Source: Pseudo-nitzschia pungens (taxonomy: Eukaryota > Bacillariophyta > Bacillariophyceae > Bacillariales > Bacillariaceae). From it: 64,000 bases of DNA. The stretch lies in the NCBI GenBank assembly GCA_037355855.1, contig CM074765.1, positions 3,286,001-3,350,000 of the forward strand, read 5' to 3'. Shown here piece by piece: positions 10,353-21,459 of the stretch. Position numbers and translations under genes: made by a program. A model generated the notes under the pieces. The model was not told the DNA's origin. It ran no database searches and worked only from the letters and a program-made list of their open reading frames with translations. Each line of letters begins with the position of its first letter. Within the stretch, counting starts at the first letter, position 1.

Positions 10353-11400
10353 CGTGCCGGTATGAATGCGAGTGCGAGTGCGAGTGCGAGTTCTAGTACT
10401 ACGGCGAGCACGGTTGTGTCGTTTGTCGGTCGGTCAGTCAATGTGTTCGACACTTTTCCGCCTTGGATTCTACGGGTTTTCCTACTATCGTATGCAGTGC
10501 GTGGTGAGCTGATGGCTGATGGCCGAAAGCTCTTTTGCTGTCCGATTGCTGTCTGCTGCGATGAAAACTGCACTCACGAAACCAACAAACGCAAAGTGTT
10601 CTTGCAATGGTAATGCATTCCGAGCACGCTTCGGGTAAGGTTTACTGTACCGTACAAGGCACGAGTAAGGTTTGCCGGTTGGACTCCATTGCCTATGTAT
10701 ACTGTATACAGGATGCAGTAAGGTTTACCGGTAATCTTACCAGTACTTGCCAAGTACTGTACACACTCGTCGTCAGAGATTGCCATAATGAATAACAACC
10801 ATGTGGTAAGAAAGATAAGTTACCGCACGGTAAATGAAATAAATAATGAAGTAAATGACGAAATACTCGCAATTTTGACAATAGCTCGACATTGTTTCAT
10901 GTTTGATCGACAAGGGCCGTTCGGGGGTTGGTCGAATTAGTGGAGTTGTGAGTAAGGTACCGTATTTATCACCTCCGTCACAACGGAACTCTTACTTCGT
11001 TAGAAGAGAGAGTGTGAGTTAGGGGGGAAAGTTAAAAACTGACTTTTCGCTGTTTTTAACTGTAGACTTGGCAAGAATCGCTGTACTAAAAGTTACCCAG
11101 CGAATGGTCGTGGTGTTAGACATTTTTTGTGTTTTTGGCAATGATATTTGTTGATTTTAAGTTAGGTTTAGACAAATGTTTGTGATTTTGTTTGATAGTT
11201 GTATGAAAGGCAAGTGTGATTGACGCGAATTGAATGAATTAAAAAATAGAAGTAACGTTGATTTTTAACTGTCGAAGCAAAATGAACCCGTGTGTTGGAT
11301 GAATTTGATAGGCGTTTCGTTGAGTGAAAGTAATATTGGTCGAAAGTAGGCAATTGAATTTTCGAGTATGTTTGGCGTAAATATTTATCAGAACTGATTA
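10353..11400. other. Upstream region of the receptor gene
   Basis: Holds the presumed promoter. A run of GAGTGC hexamers (about 10366-10390) abuts the start codon. Between 10630 and 10760 several GTAAGGTTTACCGGTA-like palindromic blocks occur. 10800-11400 is AT-rich and without features I can name. Confidence 0.5.
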
Positions 11401-12600
11401 AATAGTAATTTCGTTTTGGTACCGTACGTAATACGTACTACAACAAGGTTATGTATGAATGTATGAATCAGTCTGTAATTTTTACTACTACGTACTAAGG
11501 TTTACCGTATGTTCAAAATCGTACAATTTTTTATTAGTGGATTACTACGAGGTAAGATTACCGGTACTTTCATCAGCTAGTACTACACTACTAGAGTAGT
11601 GGCACCAGTAGTAGTAGATTCATCTCTAGAGGGACATGTCTAGAATCAAATAGGGATAGATTTTGGTTTGGTAACTAGCAGTGGCAATACACCCTTTACT
11701 AGTACGGACCGTATGAGCATCGAATTGAGTTTTGGTACCATACGTAATACGTTCAGTATGTATGAATCAGTCTGTAATTTTTATGTTCAAAATCGTACAA
11801 TTTTTTATTAGTGGATTACGAGGATTTAGTGATTTGGTGGTTGAAGTATTAGATCTATCCTCAGTTGATTCTACGCTAGTCCTCAGATGAATCTACTAAT
11901 AGCGCCCTCTAATAGTAGTACCACTAGTAGTAGTGACTGGTGGTTGAAGTAGTAAATCTATCCTCAGTTGATTCTAGGCTAGTCTTTAGACAAATCAACT
12001 ACTAAAAGCACCCTCTACTATTAGTAGTAGTAGTGACTGGTGGTTGAAGTAGTAGATCTATCCTCAGTTGATTCTAGTAGTAGTGACTGGTGGTTGAAGT
12101 AGTAGATCTATCTTCAGTTGATTCTAGGCTAGTCTTCAGACTAATCAACGACTAGTATTAATAGCACCCTTTACTAGTAATACCACCATCTACTGGTAGT
12201 AGTAGTGACTGGTGGTTGAAGTAGTAAATCTATCCTCAGTTGATTCTACTCTAGTCTTCAGACAAATCAACTACTAATAGCACCCTCTACTATTAGTAGT
12301 AGTGACTGCCCTTTACTATTAGTAATAGTGACTGGTGTTGTAGTAGTTGATCTATCCTCAGTTGATTCTAGGCTAGTCCTCAGATGGATCTACTAATAGC
12401 ACCCTCTAGTAGTACTAGTACTAGTACTAGTAGTGACTGGTGGTTGGAGTAGTAAATCTATCCTCAGTTGATTCTAGGCTAGTCTTCAGACAAATCAACT
12501 ACTAATAGCACCCTCTACTATTAGTAGTAGTAGTGACTGCCCTCTACTATTACTAGTAATAGTCACTAGTGGTTGTACTAGTACTAGTTGATCTATCCTC
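11400..12600. repeat. Tandem and dispersed TCAGTTGATTCTA/TAGTAGTAGTGACTGG repeats
   Basis: Roughly ten imperfect units of about 95-130 bp, each holding TCTATCCTCAGTTGATTCTA, CTAGTCTTCAGACAAATCAA, CACCCTCTACTATTAG and AGTAGTGACTGGTGGTTGAA. At 11460-11830 a second family appears (TTTTGGTACCATACGTAATA, GAATCAGTCTGTAATTTTTA, TGTTCAAAATCGTACAATT); its reverse complement is the target of the insertion at 17190-22319. Confidence 0.85.
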
Positions 12601-13380
12601 AGTTGTTCCATTTATATCTTAGCACCCTGTAGCTAGTATCTCTAACAATATAGGGGGGTGCTAAGGCTTGGGGTACTATGTAGATCTGGTACAAATCCTA
12701 CTTGAGGGGCCTAGCATTCTGTCTAGCATCCTGTTTAGTATCGCCTTTTTGGTTCTACAGTTCCGTTCTTATCTTAGCATCCTGAATATCTTATATTATA
12801 TATAGGGCTACTAAGAGTGGGGGTATGTAGATCTGGTACTAATCCTACTTGAAGGGCCTACTAGCATCCTGTATAGCATCCTGTTTAGTATTGCCTTTTT
12901 GGTTCTACAGTCCCGTTCTTATCTTAGCATCCTGTATATCTTATATTGTAAGGAAGCTATGAGTTGGGGTATGTAAATTTGGTAAAAATCCTACTTGAAG
13001 GGCCTAGCATCCTGTCTAGCATCCTGTTTAGTATCGCCTTTTTGGTTCCTCTACAATTCCCTTCTTATCTTAGCATCCTGAATATCTTATAGTATTATAG
13101 GGCTGCTAAGAGTGGGGGTATGTAGATCTGGTACAAATCCTACTTGAAGGGCCTACTAGCATCCTGTCTAGCATCCTGTTTAGTATCGCCTTTTTGGTTC
13201 TACAGTTCCGTTCTTATCTTAGCATCCTGAATATCTTATATTATAGGGTTACTAAGAGTGGGAGTATGTAGATCTGGTAGCCTACTAGCATCCTGTCTAG
13301 CATCCTGTTTAGTATCGCCTTTTTGGTTCTACAGTTCAGTTCTTATCTTAGCTTCCAGTAGGATTTGTACGGGATCTATA
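12600..13380. repeat. Dispersed satellite family A, block 2
   Basis: About five tandem units of 140-150 bp. The shared core is GTATGTAGATCTGGTAC, GAAGGGCCTAGCATCCTG, TCTAGCATCCTGTTTAG, then ATCGCCTTTTTGGTTCTAC. Confidence 0.9.
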
Positions 13381-13424
13381 TACCCCAGTTCTTAGCAGCC
13401 CTATAATATTATTATTATAAGATA

Positions 13425-13660
13425 TTGACGTAATTAATTAATTACCCACGTAACGCACGTAATTAATTAATTACGTCAATTAATTATGTAAACTGAAAAT
13501 AAAAGTTATTGCACATTGCATGTGATTCAGTCTTTCGTAATTAATTGGCGTAATTAATTAATTATGTACGTATTTGAGTAATTATGTACGTATTTCATTA
13601 ATTACACCCGTAATTAATTAATTCTGCGCTTAAGAGATTAATCGCATGCCTTATTAATTA
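13425..13660. repeat. AT-rich palindromic TTAATTAATTACG repeats
   Basis: Repeated ACGTAATTAATTAATTACG-type palindromes at 13430-13480, 13535-13570 and 13585-13625, inserted between two family A blocks. Confidence 0.8.
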
Positions 13661-13815
13661 TGGTTGCTAAGAGTTGGGGTATGTAGATCTGGGACAAATC
13701 TTACGTGAAGGGCCTAGCATCCTGTCTAGCATCCTGTTTAGTATCGCCTTCTTGGTTCTACAGCTCCGTTCTTATCTTAGCACCCTGTATATCTTATAAT
13801 TTAGGGCTGTTAAGA
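13660..13815. repeat. Dispersed satellite family A, single unit
   Basis: One unit with GTATGTAGATCTGGGAC, CCTAGCATCCTGTCTAGC and TAGTATCGCCTTCTTGG, resuming the block interrupted by the AT-rich palindromes. Confidence 0.85.
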
Positions 13816-14360
13816 GTTACAATTTGCGCGAAGCGCATTTTGTCCGACGTTCCGATGTTCCAGTACTAAAAATAGGTAGATTTCTACACAACTTTACCAT
13901 GCGATATCTCGCTCCCTTATACACCCCCAATCACAACCCCAGGACCTACATGTATTAACCAAGACCTGCGCTCTTCGTTTCTGCTATCGGTTCAGTTGCT
14001 GGATGCTTCGTTTGGTTGCTTTGGTTGCCAATTCACCACTCGGCGGCCGATCGAGCAGCAGCAGCAGCAGCAAACCGACACATAATTTTCTACAGCACTT
14101 CCAGTACAGATTCTACCGTACAGCAAAACCGACAACAACGTTGTATTTCTGCTTCGATCTGTTTCCCAGCTCCATTCCAAGGCCCTTAAGTATATCTTAT
14201 ACTTAATGTTCTACACTGTTTCCAAGCTGCTTAAGTGATTCTCACTTAATGTTCTACATTCTTCGAAGTTCCTTGCTGAGTCCTCTTAAGTCTTTTCAAG
14301 TCGAAGTTCACGAACAGCCCCTTCCACTGTAGGAATCTTTTTTAAAAAAAAAGAAATTCT
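13816..14360. repeat. Hairpin-bearing sequence leading into the 150-bp satellite
   Basis: Two hairpins, TTAAGTA/TATACTTAA near 14188-14208 and TTAAGTG/CACTTAA near 14231-14250, each followed by TGTTCTACA. They look like diverged relatives of the hairpin in the adjacent 150 bp satellite. A TGCGC/GCGCA hairpin lies near 13825. No gene supported. Confidence 0.6.
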
Positions 14361-15180
14361 GTCATCTGTTTTCAAGTCCATTGCCCTGCTGGACCCTAAG
14401 TGTTTTCACTTATGGTCCTACTGTTTCTTGACCCAAGCCCCAAAGCCGCTAAGTACAGTTTGCTTAAGGCTCCACCACCTACATAACCCTCTCAGGTGTA
14501 CTGTATAAATGTCATCTGTTTCCAAGTCTACTGCCCTGATGGACCCTAAGTGTTTTCGCTTATGGTCCTACTGTTTCCTGACCCAAGCCCTAAAGCCACT
14601 AAGTACAGTTTGCTTAAGGCTCCCCTACCTACATATACCTCTCAGATGCATTCTTCAACTGTCATCTGTTTTCAAGTCTACTGCCCTGATGGACCATAAG
14701 TGTTTTCGCTTATGGTCCTACTGTTTCCTTACCCAAGCCCCAAAGCCGCTAAGTACAGCTTGCTTAAGGCTCTCCTACCTACATATACCTCTCAGATGCA
14801 CACTTCAACTGTCATCTGTTTTCAAGTCTACTGCCCTGCTGGACCATAAGTGTTCTCACTTAAGGTCCTACTATTTCCTGACCCAAGCCCCAAAGCCGCT
14901 AAGTACAGCTTGCTTAAGGCTCTCCTACCTACATAACCCTCTCAGATGCACACTTCAACTGTCATCTGTTTTCAAGTCTACTGCCCTGATAGTCCATAAT
15001 TGTTTTTGATTATGGACCTACTGTTTTTATGACCCAAGCCCCAAAGCTGCTAAGTACATGTTACTTAACGCACCACCACCTACATATACCCCTCCAGTTC
15101 ACAGTACAGCAGAGACCTGTTTTCAAGCCTACAGCCCTGATGGTCCATAAGTGTTTTCACTTTAAGGCCCTGTTTCCAAG
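14361..15180. repeat. 150-bp satellite, five full copies plus a partial one
   Basis: GTCATCTGTT recurs at 14361, 14511, 14661, 14811 and 14961, exactly 150 bp apart, with a degenerate sixth copy at about 15112. Because 150 is 50 codons, one frame stays open (14509-15009) with a 50-residue repeat containing S-T-A-L-M-D-H-K-C-F. I regard this as incidental. Each unit carries a hairpin (GGACCATAAG, 8-base loop, CTTATGGTCC). Confidence 0.95.
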
Positions 15181-15849
15181 CTACTACAGGAGAGCAAGTT
15201 CAAGTTCGAACAGAAGGCCAGCTGTTACGAATTTGAATTTGGTAGTAGGCTCCACCGCCTCTACGTGTCTCCTACTATGAAGTTCGAACAGAAGGACAGC
15301 TGTTACGAATTTGGTAGTAGGCACTGTACTTTATGTACCATACAGTGGTAAGGAATGTGGTTCGGGATGTGTTTGGGGATGACTACTCGCATTACTGGTG
15401 ATGCTGCAATCCAGCATTCAGAGAGGAGTTTTGCTTTTGTACGCTGACCACTAGCATTACAGATACCATGTATCTAGTCAGGGTTTTGCTTGTGTCAGCT
15501 GACCACTAGCATTACGGATGCTGCACACCAGCATTGGAGGGACAGTTTTGCTTGTGTCTTTCCCTTTCACGTTCTTGTTACCCCGTTTCCTGTACGCTTT
15601 GCAACAGCAGTGTCTGTTGTGCTCTGGACTGGTTCGTTTTTTTCCTGTTTCTTACCAAGGTTCGTTTGCAAAATAGCCGTCCTTACAACCTGGGGCCTAT
15701 TCCCCATGGTTGAGGCGGCGCGTCGTTCTACAACTTGGGGCCTAACCTCTCTTCGATTGAGGCGACGATAAAGTCTGGTTACAGACTGAGTAGCTTTTAA
15801 CCACCTTCGGTGGATTTTCCTACTTAAATAAGTATATTATTATTATTAT
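15181..15849. repeat. Short degenerate repeats
   Basis: AAGTTCGAACAGAAGGCCAG occurs at about 15203 and, with one change, at 15280, each followed by CTGTTACGAATTTG. From 15380 to 15560 GACCACTAGCATTAC-like units with a period near 75 bp alternate with GTTTTGCTTGTGTC. At 15680-15770 two GGGGCCTA...GAGGCG blocks form a diverged pair. No gene supported. Confidence 0.65.
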
Positions 15850-16010
15850 TTAGGGCTGTTAAGAGTTGGGGTATGTAGATCTGGTACAAATCCTACTGGA
15901 AGGGCCTAGCATTCTGTCTAGCATCCTGTTTAGTATCACCTTTTCAGATCTTCAGTTCTGTCTGTATCTTAGCATCCTGTATATCTGATATTATAGGGTT
16001 GCTAAGAGTT
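15850..16010. repeat. Dispersed satellite family A, single unit
   Basis: One unit with GTATGTAGATCTGGTAC, GGAAGGGCCTAGCATTCTG and GTCTAGCATCCTGTTTAG. Confidence 0.9.
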
Positions 16011-17189
16011 ACTTTAAAATTAAGACTGACTCATACGTACTGTACGTACTACTCTAGATGAATCTAATACTACTGCCACTACTACTACTACTAATTAGTA
16101 CTTGTACTACTACTAGTAGCTGATTAAAGTAATCAATCTATCTTTATTTGATCAATAGCACGTCCCAAGATGAATCATCTAATACTTCTCCCAGTAGTAG
16201 CCAATTCGAGTTTAATTAGTTGTATCATGTACCTAAGATCTTACTGCACCGGTACATGTACCGATAAGGTTTAACTATCAGAGTACCGTAATCTTAGGGT
16301 AAGGCTACCGGTAATCTTACTACCTCGCAATCCACTAATAAAAAATTGTACTATTTTGAACATAAAAATTACAAACTGACTCATACGTACTGTACGTACT
16401 ACTCTAGTAGATGAATCTAATACTACTGTCACTACTACTAATTAGTAGTACTAGTAGCTGATTAAAGTAATAGATCTATCTTTATTTGATCAATAGCACG
16501 TCCCAAGATGAATCTAATACTTCCCCTAGTAGTAACCAATCCAGATCCCTATTTGATTAAAGGCTCATCCCTAGATGAATCTAATACTTCCCCTAGTAGT
16601 AGCTGATCCAGATCCGTATTTATTATGTATTAGATTCTAAGCTCATCCCTAGATGAATCTAATACTTCCACTACTACTAGTAGTAGCCAATCCAGATCCC
16701 TTTTTGATTATAGGCTTGTCCCTAGATAAATCTAATACTACTACTGATACTACTACTAACAATGATAGTAGCAAAACCAAATTTATTCTATTTAATTCTA
16801 CTAGGCTTTCTTAGATGAATCTAATACTACTGCCACTACTAGTAACCAAACCCAACTCTAAACCTCTACGATTCTAGACACAACCCGAGATGAATCTAAT
16901 GCTACTGCCACTATTAGAACTAGCTGATTATAGTAACCATTTCAAATCATTTTGATTGGATAAATTCGTTAGAAATTTTTGTTCGCTAAAAATTACAGAC
17001 TGATTCATACATACAGTAAGATTACCGTTTTGTACGTATTACGCATCGTACAAAAAAAATTATTCGATTTTGAACATAAAAATTACAGACTGATTCATAC
17101 ATACGGTACCGTATTGTATGTATTACGTATGGTACCAAAAAAAATTGTACGATTTTGAACATAAAAATTACAGACTGATTCGTACATAC
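16011..17189. repeat. GATGAATCTAATACT and ACAGACTGATTCATACATAC repeats
   Basis: Units of about 100 bp with TAGATGAATCTAATACTAC, CCACTACTACTA and CCAATCCAGATCCC repeat through 16050-16960. From 16360 and again three times at 16985-17189 the unit TGAACATAAAAATTACAGAC followed by TGATTCATACATAC appears. The last copy stops at 17189, where the transposon-like insertion begins. Confidence 0.85.
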
Positions 17190-17672
17190 CGCCCAAAAAG
17201 GTATCGCTTTCACAAATACAGTCTGTGAAAACGAACATAACACCGTCTGTCATTCAACCCGATGATTGACATACTTCCCACCACCCCCCGTCTTAAGGAT
17301 TGAGATAATGAAATAAAAATTATGTGAAATAAAAATTATGTGTATCCAAGTCGTCGGCAGCACGAACAAGAGAAAACAAACACAAGTCGGAACACATGAA
17401 CATCGACTGCAACATTCTCCAAACACTTTAATAACACTGTAATTGAATTCATTGCTCCTTGGTATACCACTCCCTTATTTTGTGAGTATCAGCAACCACT
17501 TCGCACCTCAACTTGTCGTAATCCCGAACGGCGATTACTTGTTTTTCTACAACGATGTTCAACAACGACGCTCATTATTTTCATACTCAAACGACGGCAT
17601 TCTTCCACAATCCACAATCTAACGTCACGCTGAATACTGTGTACTTCCACTCTCTTTATATTTTACTTAAGC

Positions 17673-20600
17673 ATGATGATGAACTTTTTGAATGGCTATC
17701 GGACCAGCACCAACAACGACAATGGAAATCATGGCAACAACAGCAACAACAACAGCAACGTCAACAGCAACAACACCGATCACCGTGGCACCAAGAACGG
17801 CAATCTTGACAAGGACGTTTCCAATGATAACAGCAACGTAATCATCATCAAAGACGTTGATCCAAAGGACAGCATCGTACTCACTGATACTAACATCATA
17901 GATATCAACGAAAGTGAAGATCAAACCAAACAAAACACTGTCACCAAATGGAACGTCGTTGTTGAAAGAAATAACGAACAAAACGTTGCACGGAAGGGTA
18001 AACAGAACAACGAACCGAACAGCAGACAAAATAGAACCATGCTCGAAAATTCAAACGTCAATGAACAAGGCATATCATCTACAAGAACAAAGGCTTCCTT
18101 AAAAATTGTGAACCCTTATCTCAAAAGGGCACGAAAACCACAACAAAATGTTGTTGTAGAGGGAACGACGAACAGCATCACTGTAACGAAAGCAAACGCA
18201 GGAGGAAGCAACGAACCAAACACAGGAAGCAACGTTCTGAAACACAGTACTGGAACAGTTCGTACCCTTTGCAGTAGGTCAATCCTACAAAAACAAAGCC
18301 ATGATCATACAGCAATTCAATTGTACAATCAGTTGAAAGAACATACAGGGAATGGGCACTTGGTAAAAAACTTTGAGGATCTAACATACCAAGATGTTGT
18401 CAATGACAATGTAATCTACATCGTGACTGAGCACTGTCATAGATTGACAACAACGTTGGTTCCAAAGGGTTGGAACAAGAAAGATGGATGGAACCAAGAC
18501 AAACCTGACTACCTAAGTTGTGACACTGTTGTTAAGTATGTGGAACCTCTGTTTCAGATCCTGCAGAGCAGTTTCCCAACACACCCTAAACTTGTGGGTC
18601 ATAAAGATAGGCCTGCTTGGTGGCTTGAAGTGAAAGCAAACCTTAGAAGAGGATATACCGGGGAGAAATTGAAAGGGCTTGATGAAGAATACGATCCCAA
18701 GTGTGCTACATTGTTCATCACAAACAAACCGTTGCTCACCCCATATCGTGTTGGTCAGATGAATTACCTTGAGAAGGCAGATTTGTTTCACATAAATGAC
18801 AGCTTGATGCAGAGTGCAAAGCAGTATGGATGCCGGAATTATGAACTCAGAGCTCAGTTGCTCACAAGTGCGATGGCTGTATCCAGAGGTGGTGAATGCA
18901 AGTGGATGAGATTTTCATACTTTCAATTTGATCCAAGATACAGTGTGACTGATACCAGTTGGTGTGAACTCAAGACAGGAAATTTTTATTCCATGCCCAT
19001 GGTGAATTTTGCAGATCCATCAAAATTTCAAGTGGATTGGTATAATGCCATGGCTTGTGCATGTGCTGTTGATGATTCAATCCTCAACAGAAGCAACGAT
19101 GTCAACCATGACTTTGTTTGGCTGAATTTACATAAGATTGAAGATTCATCTGTTGCAAGGTTGCTGAGCAGAGAAGCAAAAAAACATCTACCAGATGACA
19201 TGCCAGCTGATGTAAAAACAACATACACTACCAAGATGTGGAGAAAGGGTGGAACAACACAGCTTGCCCATCATAGGCAGTTGGAAATGTCCCATGCATG
19301 TGCACGATCTGGACACAAAATGTATGGGAATCACTTTGACACTTACGTGAGCAATGCTGGGATTGGACTTTCACTGCCTGCAGCAATGGCATTGAATGAA
19401 TACGAAGATTGCCATGCCATTCCAACACCTGCATCTTTTGATTTGCTTCCCACTGAGCAAAAACCAGGTATGGAAGTGATTTCAAAAATTGTGTCAGAGT
19501 TCCTTCCCAGCAACCTCCCTGATTTTCAGCCGAAAGGACGACTTTGGAAGATGGTTGAGATTATGACAGCATCTGTTATTATGGCTTATAATAACATGGT
19601 GAAGCACTTAGGTGAGGGAGATCCAGTGGTTCATAAGCTGCAAAACATTTTTAAAGGTGACAGTCAATTGGGTTTGACTTCACTAAGAAAATGGTCTTCA
19701 ACCATGCATGCTGCTTTCATTTTGTCAAATGACAGGCCACAAGTCATGAAATCTGCAAACGCTGTTCAGTTGATTGATTCAATGAATCAACTGAATGTTA
19801 ATATGTCAATGCTCAAACACAAGCAACAAGAGACTGTTCAGCTTAATCAAGAACTTACCTCCAAGTTTGAATGTTTAATGGGAAAGCTTGACAGTGTTCT
19901 AGAACAAAACAAGCAGCTTGTTGATGAGAACAAGAAACTGAGACAGTTGCTCACAACACCACCACCCTCACCAAAGAAGAGAAAATACGTAGATAATGAA
20001 GCTGGTGACAATATCTGTGTTCAGCAAGAAGCTTTGCCTGGTGTTATGGCTGGTGCTGCTGCAACAAGAATTCCTCCAGTTCTTGTAACTGATAATCCCA
20101 TTTCCAAACAAGACATAAAGGGTGTGACAATTCAGGACTGTCTGAAGTTGCTGTATGAATCGCCATCTCGACCAATTCAGAATCATGTAAAGGATGATGG
20201 CACGTTCATGTTGCATACACTGGGATTGCCCTTCGTAAAAAACAACAAGAACACATTCTATTCAGCACTTGAGGTAGTATTTATTGCTTGTACCCGGCTG
20301 CAGCTGCAGCAAATGAAACAGCAGTTACTTTCAGGATCTGACATAGACGAACTAACAAAAGCAATTCAAGACCAAGCAATGGATTTGCTTCACAGAGTTG
20401 AAGGACGCCAAGCAGTGGAGAGTGAAGATTCATGTGAAAAAGTGAAGAAGAAGGGGAAGAAAAAGCCCAAAAAGAATTCCAGTAGGGAGTTGAAACCATT
20501 CCTCCTTGGATTTGGAAGAAGAGCTCTGAAATACAAGAAAGACTTTCATGGTGCAAAGAGTTACACTGATAAGAGGATGTGGGATTGTCTCAACGAAATT

Positions 20601-20798
20601 GACTTTCCTATTCCCTCAATGCAAAAACTAGCTGAGAATCAGTTGAGCACACAACAGCAAGTAGAGGTAGAGTTTGTAGCACAGCAGGTCTCTCCACAAC
20701 AAGAACAGGAAAGAGTTTTGTCTGACCCACCGCTGGAGTCTCCAGTCCAACGTATGAAAAAAAAATGCAAGCAGTATTATGGTATCTTTGGTAAATAA
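17673..20798 (+). CDS. Crypton-like tyrosine recombinase
   Basis: 1041 residues, single exon, ATG at 17673. The Asn/Ser/Thr-rich N-terminus (1-200) is probably disordered. Residues about 225-380 form an N-terminal DNA-binding-type helical domain, followed by the catalytic core. The tyrosine recombinase residues can be placed: Arg405 in S-R-G-G-E, Lys434 in W-C-E-L-K-T-G, Arg524 in K-M-W-R-K-G-G (a K-x-x-R variant of H-x-x-R), His548 in S-G-H-K-M-Y and nucleophile Tyr558 in F-D-T-Y-V. The R-K-G-G form is the one seen in Crypton and DIRS-type enzymes. After the core come a coiled coil (about 690-770), a nuclear-localisation-like P-S-P-K-K-R-K-Y and a basic/Gln-rich tail. No reverse transcriptase is present, which argues for Crypton rather than DIRS. 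The intact frame suggests recent activity. Confidence 0.75.
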   Translation: MMMNFLNGYRTSTNNDNGNHGNNSNNNSNVNSNNTDHRGTKNGNLDKDVSNDNSNVIIIKDVDPKDSIVLTDTNIIDINESEDQTKQNTVTKWNVVVERNNEQNVARKGKQNNEPNSRQNRTMLENSNVNEQGISSTRTKASLKIVNPYLKRARKPQQNVVVEGTTNSITVTKANAGGSNEPNTGSNVLKHSTGTVRTLCSRSILQKQSHDHTAIQLYNQLKEHTGNGHLVKNFEDLTYQDVVNDNVIYIVTEHCHRLTTTLVPKGWNKKDGWNQDKPDYLSCDTVVKYVEPLFQILQSSFPTHPKLVGHKDRPAWWLEVKANLRRGYTGEKLKGLDEEYDPKCATLFITNKPLLTPYRVGQMNYLEKADLFHINDSLMQSAKQYGCRNYELRAQLLTSAMAVSRGGECKWMRFSYFQFDPRYSVTDTSWCELKTGNFYSMPMVNFADPSKFQVDWYNAMACACAVDDSILNRSNDVNHDFVWLNLHKIEDSSVARLLSREAKKHLPDDMPADVKTTYTTKMWRKGGTTQLAHHRQLEMSHACARSGHKMYGNHFDTYVSNAGIGLSLPAAMALNEYEDCHAIPTPASFDLLPTEQKPGMEVISKIVSEFLPSNLPDFQPKGRLWKMVEIMTASVIMAYNNMVKHLGEGDPVVHKLQNIFKGDSQLGLTSLRKWSSTMHAAFILSNDRPQVMKSANAVQLIDSMNQLNVNMSMLKHKQQETVQLNQELTSKFECLMGKLDSVLEQNKQLVDENKKLRQLLTTPPPSPKKRKYVDNEAGDNICVQQEALPGVMAGAAATRIPPVLVTDNPISKQDIKGVTIQDCLKLLYESPSRPIQNHVKDDGTFMLHTLGLPFVKNNKNTFYSALEVVFIACTRLQLQQMKQQLLSGSDIDELTKAIQDQAMDLLHRVEGRQAVESEDSCEKVKKKGKKKPKKNSSRELKPFLLGFGRRALKYKKDFHGAKSYTDKRMWDCLNEIDFPIPSMQKLAENQLSTQQQVEVEFVAQQVSPQQEQERVLSDPPLESPVQRMKKKCKQYYGIFGK

Positions 20799-20835
20799 TT
20801 CGTTTTAAGTTTTTTTTAAAATAGAGATTCTTAAG

Positions 20836-21459
20836 TTACTCGCTCTGTGGGACAGTTTTGTCACCATCGTCATCTTCATCACATGTCAAGTCAATAACAT
20901 CCTCAACATCGCTGCTGCTGTCATCGTCAATCCAGAAGCGACGATAGTCTTTTGGTGCTTCTTCACTGGTCTGTTTGATGCAAAACATTGTAAGTCCCTC
21001 ACCGCAATTGATACCGTATGATTTTGAGATACTGAGCTTTACAACTTGCCTGTCGTTGTCACAGATTGAAATGCCATTCTTGTCTTTCAGTTGCAAGCAA
21101 TCCAAAAGGAATTTGGCCAAATTGTCAACGTCGTTTGGGATATTGCCATTTCTCTTGGGGAAAACAAATTCAGCTCTCACTTTGATATTGCTTTTACCAA
21201 ACGATTTTGCACAGACTCCATTCAATGTCTGGGCTTTTGAAACAGCATTGACAAACTCCTTTTGAAGCTTCTTCTGTGGGTTGAAGCGGTAGGATTTACC
21301 TGGTCGGCTGCCAGTACGCTTGATGGAGAGAGGTTTGCCGACAACTGTAAGAAAAAGCTTCTTTTCAATGCTCTCAAAAGGCATGAACTTGAAAGCGTCA
21401 AAGTGGGGCGGATTGCTATTTGCTGCAGCTGCAGCTTTCGAACGGGTGAACGGCGCCAT
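20836..21459 (-). CDS. RusA-family Holliday junction resolvase
   Basis: 207 residues from the ATG at 21459. The core has the RusA signature: an early G-K-P-L-S-I-K-R strand, then N-D-V-D-N-L-A-K-F-L-L-D, giving Asp110, Asp112, Asn113 and Lys116, which correspond to the Asp70/Asp72/Asn73/Lys76 set of E. coli RusA. Then I-C-D-N-D-R-Q-V-V-K-L supplies the third acidic residue (Asp134 or Asp136). RusA dimers cut four-way DNA junctions symmetrically. The N-terminus has an alanine run after T-R-S-K. The C-terminus has V-I-D-L-T followed by acidic residues (about 188-198), a good SUMO-interaction motif. The gene converges on the recombinase with 37 bp between stop codons, so their 3' ends probably overlap in transcripts. 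I infer that it is element cargo acting on recombination intermediates. Confidence 0.75.
   Translation of the reverse strand: MAPFTRSKAAAAANSNPPHFDAFKFMPFESIEKKLFLTVVGKPLSIKRTGSRPGKSYRFNPQKKLQKEFVNAVSKAQTLNGVCAKSFGKSNIKVRAEFVFPKRNGNIPNDVDNLAKFLLDCLQLKDKNGISICDNDRQVVKLSISKSYGINCGEGLTMFCIKQTSEEAPKDYRRFWIDDDSSSDVEDVIDLTCDEDDDGDKTVPQSE

Noticed and set aside
14509..15009. 166-codon frame with a 50-residue repeat
   Set aside because: The 150 bp satellite period keeps the frame open; the copies vary like non-coding DNA and there is no start context or domain.
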